NCBI GenBank assembly: GCA_013812485.1
Contig: JACCTJ010000177.1
Span: 1 to 8,001, forward strand
Source: Thermoleophilaceae bacterium
Lineage (GTDB): Bacteria > Actinomycetota > Thermoleophilia > Solirubrobacterales > Thermoleophilaceae
Length of the DNA stretch: 8,001 nucleotides
Reading direction: 5' to 3'
The notes under the pieces were generated by a model. That model ran no database searches. It had not been told where the DNA came from and saw only the letters and a list, made by a program, of their open reading frames with translations. The translations under genes and the position numbers were made by a program. Positions 1 through 8,001 of this stretch are shown here, piece by piece. How positions within the stretch are numbered: the stretch's first letter is position 1; each line of letters begins with the position of its first letter.

Positions 1-349
1 GCCGGCTCGAAGCGGCCGGCGGCCCCGCACGCCCGCGTGGCCCCGGTCTTCCCCGAACACTCAGGGCCGGGCGGCCCTGGGGGCCGCGTGGGCCGCCCGC
101 TCCGGGATCGACCCGGGGATCGCGGACGACCCGCTCAGGCTCGTCGTGGCTCTCGAGCACGCCGCCGACTCCGACGGCTCCGGCACCGACCGCGACCACC
201 GCCGCCGCCGTGGCAGCCAGCTGACCACCGGTGAGACCGCCGGCAAGCTTTCCGATTTGCGCCGAGCATGGCCGGGTCGCCTCAAGCGGATTGGAGGGCG
301 GAACCGCAATCGACCGAGTCGTCCATCCACATCGATATCGACCGACCAT
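1..349 (-). CDS. Hypothetical protein with one transmembrane segment (partial, runs off left edge)
   Basis: I do not recognise this gene. A minus-strand frame, different from the EAL frame, is open from just after a TGA at 437-439 to the left edge. Around 257-130 it encodes IGKLAGGLTGGQLAA, then a run of Ala, Val, Gly and Leu typical of a membrane helix (TAAAVVAVGAGAVGVGGVL), then an acidic ESHDEPERV and a Pro/Gly/Arg-rich stretch. In the same bases the EAL frame gives Arg/Ser/Trp-rich sequence, so this frame is the more protein-like. ATG at 349 is the only in-frame ATG but has no convincing Shine-Dalgarno and is followed by unconvincing sequence. A better-looking start, ATG at 269 (MLGA...), is out of frame by one base at an AAA run (256-258). 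The C-terminal membrane tails of some actinobacterial sigma factors look similar, but no such domain is visible. Existence and start are both uncertain. Confidence 0.3.
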   Translation of the reverse strand, partial: MVGRYRCGWTTRSIAVPPSNPLEATRPCSAQIGKLAGGLTGGQLAATAAAVVAVGAGAVGVGGVLESHDEPERVVRDPRVDPGAGGPRGPQGRPALSVRGRPGPRGRAGPPAASSR

Positions 350-1800
350 CGCCGTGGCTCGAGTCGAGAGCGCGCCGCCTGGACGAATTGGCTGCCGGCG
401 ACGGCCGTCCGGACCCGTCGCGCGCGGCTGTCCTCGTCAGCCGGCGAGCCGCCCGCGATCTCCGCCGAGACCCTCGGCCATGCCGGGGCGGGCGGGCCGA
501 GCCGATAGCCCTGGCCGAGCATGACCCGGGCCTCGACGAGCGCAGCGAGCTGCTCGGAGCTCTCGATCCCCTCGGCGCACACCTGCGCCCCGATGCGGCG
601 CGCGAAGCTCACGAAGGCTTCGATCAGGGCCAAGCGAACGTGATCGTGCTCGACGTCGACGACGAGCGAGCGGTCGAGCTTGATCAGATCGGGACGCACG
701 CGCACCACGTGGGAGAGCCCGGCGTATCCCGCTCCCGCGTCGTCCAGGGCGATCCGGGCGCCCCGCGCGCGCAGGTCCTCGAGCTCGCGCTGGAGGTCGC
801 GGTCCTCGGGCGGGAGCGCCTGCTCGGTGAGCTCGATCACGATGCCGCGCAGGTCGTGCGGCAGCGCGGCCCGGACCGGCTCGGAGGCCAGCACCGCGGG
901 GTCGACGTTGACCGACACCCAGGCGCCGGTCGGTCGGTCGGACACCGCGAGGGCGCGCGCAACGGCAAGCGCCTGCAGCTCGGGGCCCAGGCCGCAGTTG
1001 CGGGCCAGGTCGAACCAGTCGCTCGGGGCCGTGCCGCGGTCGCTGGCGAAGCGCGTCAGGGCCTCGTAGCCCACCACGGATCCGCGCTCGAGCTCGACGA
1101 TCGGCTGAAACAGCGACAGGACGCTCTCCGGATGGCTCAGCAGCTCGCCGACCAGCGCGCGGCGCTCCTCGACCGCCCCGGGGCCTGAGATCCGCGGATC
1201 GAATCGACAGGTCCGGCCTCGTCCCGCGAGCTTGGCCTGGTAGAGGGCGGCGTCGGCGAGATCCATCAGCCGGCCGGCGTCGGTGGCGTCATCGGGGCTG
1301 GCCGCGACGCCCGCGGAGCTGTCGACGCGAAAGCCGTCGACCTCGATCGTCTTGATCGCCTCGCGGACCCGCTCCGCGACCTCGAAGCCGGCCTGCGCAT
1401 CCGCCCCGGCCAGGAGTATCCCGAACTCCTCGCCACCGATGCGGCCGGCGAGATCGCTGCCGCGCGGCACCTGCCGCAGCAGGACCTCGTCTCCGCGCGG
1501 GTGCCCACAGGAGTCGTTCAGCTGCTTGAACCGATCGAGATCGAGGCAGATCAGGGCGAAGCTCGCCTCGCCCCGGGCCGCGGACGCCGACGCCGAGGTC
1601 AGGGCGTCGTGGAAGGTGCGGTGGTTCGCCAGACCGGTGAGCGAGTCGGTGGTGGCCAGGACCTCGAGACCTGAGCGCTGCTGGTCGACCATCCGGCACA
1701 TCCGGTTGAAGGCGTCGGACACGGTGCGCACCTCGGCGGCCCCGACCAGCGGCAGGTGAACGTCGTAGTCGCCCGCCTCTGTGCGCTCGATCGCCCCCTC
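61..1800 (-). CDS. HAMP-GGDEF-EAL c-di-GMP protein, C-terminal part (diguanylate cyclase + phosphodiesterase)
   Basis: Second half of the split gene, starting with the rest of HAMP (GAIERTEAGDYDV). The GGDEF domain has DSLTGLANHRTF, DLDRFKQLND, an intact RxxD inhibitory site (RGSD) five residues before the active-site GGEEF (codons 1423-1437). The EAL domain has YEALTRF (EAL at 1057-1065), VNVD, ELTE, DDAGAGY, IKLD, AEGIE and GQGY, so the known metal- and substrate-binding residues look present. Synthesis of c-di-GMP from GTP and its hydrolysis to pGpG both look possible; which dominates cannot be told. The EAL domain ends near 480 (RLGPPAPAWPRVSAEI). The frame then stays open for about 130 arginine-rich codons to the stop at 61. 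That tail is unlike normal protein and may be run-on, perhaps after a second indel. With one base restored at 1794-1798, the whole protein from 2699 is 879 aa. No convincing independent start exists for this half. Confidence 0.8.
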   Translation of the reverse strand, partial: EGAIERTEAGDYDVHLPLVGAAEVRTVSDAFNRMCRMVDQQRSGLEVLATTDSLTGLANHRTFHDALTSASASAARGEASFALICLDLDRFKQLNDSCGHPRGDEVLLRQVPRGSDLAGRIGGEEFGILLAGADAQAGFEVAERVREAIKTIEVDGFRVDSSAGVAASPDDATDAGRLMDLADAALYQAKLAGRGRTCRFDPRISGPGAVEERRALVGELLSHPESVLSLFQPIVELERGSVVGYEALTRFASDRGTAPSDWFDLARNCGLGPELQALAVARALAVSDRPTGAWVSVNVDPAVLASEPVRAALPHDLRGIVIELTEQALPPEDRDLQRELEDLRARGARIALDDAGAGYAGLSHVVRVRPDLIKLDRSLVVDVEHDHVRLALIEAFVSFARRIGAQVCAEGIESSEQLAALVEARVMLGQGYRLGPPAPAWPRVSAEIAGGSPADEDSRARRVRTAVAGSQFVQAARSRLEPRRWSVDIDVDGRLGRLRFRPPIRLRRPGHARRKSESLPAVSPVVSWLPRRRRWSRSVPEPSESAACSRATTSLSGSSAIPGSIPERAAHAAPRAARP

Positions 1801-2699
1801 AGCGCTCCCAGCGGGCGGAGCACCGAACGACGCAGGAGCGCGCCCAGGAACCCGAGCAGGACGACGACGACGAGCAGCCCGCACCCGGCCGCCACCAACC
1901 CGGCGCCGCGTACCGCCTGGTGCAGCGGCTGACTCGAGAGGGTGACATCCAACCGCGCCGTCCTCGGATCGGTCAGGCGCAGCGGGAGGCTGACGGTTCG
2001 CAGCCGCTCGCCCCAGCGCGGGCGCTCGGCGGGACCGCCGGCCTCGATCTGCATGAGGACCCCGAGCGGGGCCTCGGCCTCGGCCAGGAAGCGGCGGTCC
2101 ATGGCCCGCCCGAGGAGGACACGACGCTCCGGCTGTCCCTTCACCTCGGCGGCGGCGAGCACCAGCGGCTCCCCGCGCCCCGAGAGCCCGGTCGCGGTGG
2201 CAGTCCCGCCTGCGGCGCTCGCCCGGCGGACGAGCTGCCGGGCGAGCGGCAGGGCTCGCCAATGAGGGCGTCCGTCGACGACCGCCAGCCCTCGCTCGGC
2301 GACCGAAGCGTGGGCGAGGCGATGCTCGATGGCGAAGTCGACGACCTCGAGCTCGAGCGCCTCCCTCGCGTTCGTGCCGGTCTCTGCGCGGCCCCGGCTC
2401 CCCCGCGCGAGGTCCTCGGCGTCGGCGGCCAGACGTGCCCGCGAGCGGGCGATGCTCGTGTCGAGCAGACGAGCGGCGGTGCTCGCCCGGGCCTCGAGCT
2501 CGCGGTCGACCGACTCGCGCGCGAGCAGCGTCGCGCCGAGGCCCACGACCACGACGATGGCCAGGAGACAGATGCCGAACGGGACGAGGGTCCGAGTCCC
2601 CACCGACGCGCTCGTACCGCGGTCGGGCTCCTCGAGGGACTCGACCCCGCGCGCTCGCGCGCCCGCGCGCTCGAAGGCAGACGGTGGCATCTCCCCCAT
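1599..2699 (-). CDS. HAMP-GGDEF-EAL c-di-GMP protein, N-terminal part (sensor, two TM segments, start of HAMP)
   Basis: First half of a split gene. The frame encodes a short cytoplasmic N-terminus, a transmembrane helix at about 37-60 (LVPFGICLLAIVVVVGLGAT), an extracytoplasmic region of about 200 residues of unrecognised fold beginning with a helical stretch (CHASE- or Cache-like by position only), a second transmembrane helix at about 266-288 (LVAAGCGLLVVVVLLGFLGA), and the start of a HAMP linker (RRSVLRPLGALRG). After Gly302 the frame stops resembling a protein and runs on to a stop at 1599. The HAMP sequence resumes at once in the neighbouring frame, so residues 303-366 are a frameshift artefact. 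ATG at 2699 is supported by GGGGAG on the minus strand (2709-2714), 9 nt upstream. The gene lies about 100 bp beyond the oxidoreductase, suggesting a separate transcript. It would sense an external or membrane signal for the linked catalytic domains. Confidence 0.75.
   Translation of the reverse strand: MGEMPPSAFERAGARARGVESLEEPDRGTSASVGTRTLVPFGICLLAIVVVVGLGATLLARESVDRELEARASTAARLLDTSIARSRARLAADAEDLARGSRGRAETGTNAREALELEVVDFAIEHRLAHASVAERGLAVVDGRPHWRALPLARQLVRRASAAGGTATATGLSGRGEPLVLAAAEVKGQPERRVLLGRAMDRRFLAEAEAPLGVLMQIEAGGPAERPRWGERLRTVSLPLRLTDPRTARLDVTLSSQPLHQAVRGAGLVAAGCGLLVVVVLLGFLGALLRRSVLRPLGALRGRSSAQRRATTTFTCRWSGPPRCAPCPTPSTGCAGWSTSSAQVSRSWPPPTRSPVWRTTAPSTTP
1794..1798 (-). other. Apparent -1 frameshift in a G5 homopolymer within the HAMP linker
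   Basis: The minus strand reads GCGCTGAGGGGGCGATC. Adding one G gives ALRGAIERTEAGDYDV, a normal HAMP sequence that joins RRSVLRPLGAL to the downstream GGDEF-EAL frame. The two frames meet exactly here. The run-length change is the classical pattern of a sequencing or assembly error, but a real inactivating or phase-variable mutation cannot be excluded from one sequence. Confidence 0.8.
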
Positions 2700-2801
2700 A
2701 GCGTTCGGCTCCCCAGGGCGCCGGCCTGAGCGGCGCGGCCCGGGGCTGGCCGATCGTTGGCGCCCTCGCCGACCGCCGCCTGGGCGACGCCCCTGACGCG
2801 C

Positions 2802-4157
2802 TCAGACCTCGAGCGCGCGCACCGCTTCCGTGAACCCCTCGCTGTAGGTCGGGAACTGGGACACCGTGTCGCGCAGGATCTCGAGCGGGGCGCGGAGCTT
2901 GATGGCCATCGCGGCCTGGTGGATCCACTCGCCCGCGAGCGGAGCGACCGCCCACGCGCCGACCAGCACGCCGCGCTCGCGATCGGCCACGATCTCGAGC
3001 TCCTGTCCGCGCGGCTCCTGCTCATAGGTGATCGGCCGGGCGATCGCGTCGACCAGGTCGAGCCGGCTCGTGGCCACGTCGATGCCCTGTCCGCGGGCGT
3101 CGTCCGCGGACAGGCCGACGGCGGCGATCTCCGGGTCGCAGAACACCACCCGCGGGATGGCCGCGTAATCGGTCCGCGCCTCGCGACCGAGGATGTCGGC
3201 ACAGGCCACACGGGCCTGGTACGAGGCGACGTGCGTGAAGGGCATGGTCCCGGTCACGTCGCCGATGGCCCAGATCCCCTCGCCCGCGCGGCAGCGCTCG
3301 TCAACCGCGATCTCGCCGCGCTCGCCGGGCTCGATGCCCGCGGCCTCGAGCCCGAGCTCGTCGGTGCGCGGCGTGCGCCCGATGGCCACCAGCAGCTCGG
3401 CGGCCGAGACCTCACCGCCGCCCTCGAGCGAAACGGTCCGCCGGCCGTCCTGCTCGCGCGCCACCGAGGCCGCCCGCGTTGCGGCGCGCACGTCGATCCC
3501 GTCCTCGCGCAGCGCCTCGGCAAGCAGCTCGCCGACGCGCGCGTCCTCGCGCGCTAGCAGGTGCCCGGAGGCCTGAATAAGGGTCACCTCGGCCCCGAAC
3601 CGGCGCAGCATCTGGCTCAGCTCGACGCCCACCGGGCCCCCGCCGAGGACCACCACCGACTCGGGGATCTCCGACAGGGTCGTCGCCTCGCGGTTGGTCC
3701 AATAGCCCGCCTGCTCGAGACCGTCGATCGCCGGGACGCTCGAGACGGTGCCGCAGGCGATGAGGATGCGCTCGGTCTCGAGCGTGTGGTCCCCGACCTC
3801 GACGCGGCCGGCGCCGGCGATGCGGGCCACGCCACGGTAGAGGTCGATGCCCTTCTTCTCGAGCGCCTCGGCCGGCGCCGAGTCGTCGAGGTGGCGGACC
3901 AGCTCGTCGCGGTAGGCCGCGATCTCGGCATAGCGCTGCTCGGGCTCACCGAGACCGGCGGCGCGCCGCGCGTCGGCCCGAGCCTCGGGCGGGCGCAGCA
4001 GGGCCTTGCTGGGGATGCAGGCCCAGTACGGGCACTCGCCGCCCACGAGCTCGCGCTCGCACGCCGCGACGCGCAGCCCCTCGCTCGCGAGCTGGCCGGC
4101 GGCGCCCCGCCCGGCGGGGCCGGCGCCGATGACCACGGCGTCATATCGGTCGGACAA
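2802..4157 (-). CDS. FAD-dependent pyridine nucleotide-disulfide oxidoreductase (Lpd/MerA-like)
   Basis: A 451-residue cytoplasmic flavoprotein of the dihydrolipoamide dehydrogenase/mercuric reductase/glutathione reductase family. Order of parts: FAD Rossmann motif GAGPAG (11-16); redox-active disulfide GGECPYWACIPSK with Cys42 and Cys47 (C-x4-C as in the family); the ATG-like strand IACGT near 133-137; NAD(P) Rossmann motif GGGPVG (172-177); second FAD motif GIWAIGDVTG (294-303); and the C-terminal dimerisation domain. In true Lpd the dimer-interface motif is HPTxxE with a catalytic His; here it reads QFPTYSE, with Phe435 in place of His and Glu440 kept. Gln195 replaces the usual acidic residue ending the second NAD-domain strand, so NADH versus NADPH preference is unclear. 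The substrate is therefore unknown; lipoamide dehydrogenase activity is doubtful and no 2-oxoacid dehydrogenase genes are adjacent. The TTG start has a GGAGG site 6 nt upstream. About 100 bp separates it from each neighbour. Confidence 0.9.
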   Translation of the reverse strand: MSDRYDAVVIGAGPAGRGAAGQLASEGLRVAACERELVGGECPYWACIPSKALLRPPEARADARRAAGLGEPEQRYAEIAAYRDELVRHLDDSAPAEALEKKGIDLYRGVARIAGAGRVEVGDHTLETERILIACGTVSSVPAIDGLEQAGYWTNREATTLSEIPESVVVLGGGPVGVELSQMLRRFGAEVTLIQASGHLLAREDARVGELLAEALREDGIDVRAATRAASVAREQDGRRTVSLEGGGEVSAAELLVAIGRTPRTDELGLEAAGIEPGERGEIAVDERCRAGEGIWAIGDVTGTMPFTHVASYQARVACADILGREARTDYAAIPRVVFCDPEIAAVGLSADDARGQGIDVATSRLDLVDAIARPITYEQEPRGQELEIVADRERGVLVGAWAVAPLAGEWIHQAAMAIKLRAPLEILRDTVSQFPTYSEGFTEAVRALEV

Positions 4158-4163
4158 GGTCAG

Positions 4164-4168
4164 CCTCC
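4164..4168 (-). promoter_or_regulatory. Shine-Dalgarno GGAGG that fixes a TTG start
   Basis: GGAGG on the minus strand sits 6 nt before TTG at 4157. No ATG or GTG lies between the TTG and the FAD-binding Rossmann motif (GAGPAG), so the TTG is the only reasonable start for the downstream flavoprotein and this site supports it. Confidence 0.75.
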
Positions 4169-4258
4169 GGAGTTCGAGAGTCGATGAGCTCCCTCTCGCT
4201 TCCCCAAAGGCGGCACCGGCTACGCGGCGAACCGCTTACAGGAGGATGAACAGGCCGA

Positions 4259-4888
4259 TCAGCCTCCCCCGATCTCCGGGGCCGGAGGCACCGGGCGGTC
4301 CTCGTCGTACTCGATCGAGCGGATCGGGCGAGCCGGGGCCCCGGCGGCGATCGTCCGCGGCGGGAGGTCCTGGGTCACCACCGAGTTCGCCCCGATCACG
4401 CAGCGGTCGCCGATCGTGACCCCGCTTGTCACCACGACGTTGGCGCCGAGCCAGCAGTTCGCGCCGATGCGGGTCGGCCCCTTCGAGGTGAAGCCCTGCC
4501 ACGGGACCGGGACGTCGGGGTCGTCGAAGCGGTGCGAGGCGTCGGAGACGAAGCCGCCGTTGGCGATCATGGTGTGGCTGCCGATCGTGACCTCGTGCTG
4601 GGCGGCCACCATCGTGCCTAGGTTGAGGAAGCAGCCCTCGCCGATCCGCACGCGACCCCCCGGGGCGATGGTGATCCAGCACTGCGGCTCGAACAAGCTG
4701 TGCCGTCCGACCTCGAGGCGTCCGTCGTCGAGCGCCTCGAGCACATTGCCCTGGATCGGCCAGCGCACGAAGGCCTGCCGGCGGAGCATGTGCAGGTGGA
4801 TGCGGGCGCGCCGCCACGGAAGCGTGTTGCGCTCGTACCAACGCCACTTCTGGAGGTAGAGCTTGGGGCGGGAGTCGAGGTCGAACAT
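4259..4888 (-). CDS. Left-handed beta-helix (hexapeptide repeat) acyltransferase
   Basis: A 209-residue protein rich in [LIV]-G-x4 hexapeptide turns (RVRIGEGCFLNLG, EVTIGSHTMIANG, PTRIGANCWLGAN, GVTIGDRCVIGAN), which form the LbH coil of acetyl/acyl-CoA transferases of the maltose/galactoside/xenobiotic O-acetyltransferase type. The segment from about 137 to 190, ending in VVTQDLPPRTIAAGAPARPIR, is the classical C-terminal signature of this group. His119 in the loop DASHRFDDP, before the last coils, is the likely catalytic base. Residues 1-50 are basic and aromatic, without a clear membrane segment. Such enzymes trimerise and acetylate sugars or other small acceptors; the acceptor cannot be named from sequence. 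ATG at 4888 is preceded by only a weak purine stretch (AGAAGAG, about 11 nt away). The gene lies 60 bp downstream of uvrA on the same strand and may be co-transcribed with it. No sugar-biosynthesis genes are adjacent. Confidence 0.88.
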   Translation of the reverse strand: MFDLDSRPKLYLQKWRWYERNTLPWRRARIHLHMLRRQAFVRWPIQGNVLEALDDGRLEVGRHSLFEPQCWITIAPGGRVRIGEGCFLNLGTMVAAQHEVTIGSHTMIANGGFVSDASHRFDDPDVPVPWQGFTSKGPTRIGANCWLGANVVVTSGVTIGDRCVIGANSVVTQDLPPRTIAAGAPARPIRSIEYDEDRPVPPAPEIGGG

Positions 4889-4948
4889 CGTCGCGCGGGC
4901 TCTTCTAGCGCTTCGAGCGGTCCGGCGCCGCCCGCCTCGGTCGCTCCG

Positions 4949-7852
<2,904 letters not shown>

Positions 7853-7859
7853 ATAACCG

Positions 7860-7865
7860 AGTCTA
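7860..7865 (-). promoter_or_regulatory. Candidate -10 element of the uvrA promoter (TAGACT)
   Basis: TAGACT fits the actinobacterial TAnnnT -10 pattern. It is followed by 7 nt (CGGTTAT) and then GTG at 7852, so transcription would begin at or next to the start codon and give a leaderless mRNA, which is common in actinobacteria. The -35 position, 16-18 bp upstream, falls inside the SOS box and has no good TTGAC match, as often happens at regulated promoters. This is a sequence-pattern inference without experimental support. Confidence 0.45.
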
Positions 7866-7880
7866 CGCACCGGACCGAAG

Positions 7881-7894
7881 CGAACGTGCGTTCT
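7881..7894 (-). promoter_or_regulatory. LexA-binding SOS box (Cheo box) upstream of uvrA
   Basis: The minus strand reads AGAACGCACGTTCG, with perfect GAAC-N4-GTTC half-sites at 7882-7893. This matches the Gram-positive/actinobacterial LexA operator consensus CGAAC-N4-GTTCG with one flanking mismatch. It fills most of the gap between the lipid-kinase stop and uvrA. It lies about 16-17 bp upstream of a candidate -10 (TAGACT), so it overlaps the expected -35 region, where bound LexA would block RNA polymerase. uvrA is a classical SOS gene, so the location makes functional sense. The match and position are seen directly; repression is inferred. Confidence 0.8.
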
Positions 7895-8001
7895 CAGGCC
7901 AGCACGCGCAGGGCGGCGGGCGCCACCCCGTAATCCACGCTCATGTGCTCTCCCAGGTACTCGCCGTCGGCGTCCAGCGGCAGCGGTGTGCCGTCGAGCG
8001 T
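7894..8001 (-). CDS. Probable diacylglycerol kinase family lipid kinase, C-terminal end (partial)
   Basis: Only the last 35 codons and the TGA stop are in the window; the gene continues past the right edge. The visible peptide contains DADGEYLGE and ends in APAALRVLA. This matches the usual C-terminus of YegS/DagK-type lipid kinases, where a small beta-sandwich domain carries a 'DGE' turn followed by a strand ending in P-x-A-L-R-V-hydrophobic. Those enzymes phosphorylate diacylglycerol or related lipids at the membrane using ATP; that role is inferred from family knowledge, because neither the nucleotide-binding domain nor the catalytic residues are visible. The stop codon directly abuts the SOS box of uvrA, so the 3' end of this gene lies against the uvrA control region. 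GC3 is very high, as in the neighbours. The fragment is short, so the assignment is moderate. Confidence 0.6.
   Translation of the reverse strand, partial: TLDGTPLPLDADGEYLGEHMSVDYGVAPAALRVLA

Noticed and set aside
268..1188. A 306-codon plus-strand open frame opposite the EAL domain
   Set aside because: It is a shadow of the EAL coding frame with no family signature; the minus-strand frame has all EAL catalytic motifs.
2700..2801. GC-rich inverted repeats between the oxidoreductase and the c-di-GMP gene as a terminator
   Set aside because: Short stems such as CGGCC/GGCCG occur, but at this GC content they are expected by chance, and there is no T tract.
1801..2955. Upstream extension of the GGDEF-EAL frame towards 2955
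   Set aside because: Above the frameshift this frame is low-complexity Arg/Ala/Gly sequence and overlaps the end of the oxidoreductase gene. The true upstream coding is in the frame starting at 2699.
4158..4258. A promoter or short gene in the gap between the acyltransferase and the oxidoreductase
   Set aside because: Apart from the GGAGG site I see no convincing -10/-35 pair; the GAGAG/CTCTC inverted repeat is too short to call, and the alternate-frame tail ending LIGLFILL is a shadow of the acyltransferase.

Overview
The window comes from a very GC-rich bacterium. Strong third-position GC bias, GTG and TTG starts, and a Cheo-type SOS box (GAAC-N4-GTTC) point to an actinobacterium. Thermoleophilia/Solirubrobacterales is a guess from overall protein style, not a demonstrated assignment. 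Every gene I can support lies on the minus strand, so transcription runs from the right edge to the left.

In transcription order: (1) the last 35 residues of a probable YegS/diacylglycerol-kinase-type lipid kinase (8001-7894); (2) a 23-29 bp junction holding a near-perfect LexA/SOS box and a candidate -10 element; (3) a complete uvrA, the damage-recognition ATPase of nucleotide excision repair (7852-4949); (4) a small left-handed beta-helix (hexapeptide repeat) acyltransferase (4888-4259); (5) a flavoprotein disulfide reductase related to dihydrolipoamide dehydrogenase (4157-2802, TTG start with a strong Shine-Dalgarno), which keeps the redox disulfide but has Phe where the C-terminal catalytic His is expected; (6) a membrane-anchored HAMP-GGDEF-EAL cyclic-di-GMP protein (2699-61), split by an apparent one-base loss in a C5/G5 homopolymer at 1794-1798; (7) at the left edge, an unassigned minus-strand frame with a clear hydrophobic segment that fits the last ~350 bases better than the run-on tail of the EAL frame.

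The arrangement suggests an SOS-inducible uvrA that may carry the acyltransferase along (60 bp gap). The oxidoreductase and the c-di-GMP gene each follow a ~100 bp gap and may be transcribed separately. I see no functional link between DNA repair and the downstream genes, and no CRISPR array, tRNA, rRNA, insertion sequence or obvious novel system. The most useful observations are the SOS box with a probable leaderless uvrA start, the frameshift in the c-di-GMP gene, and the hidden membrane-segment ORF at the left edge.
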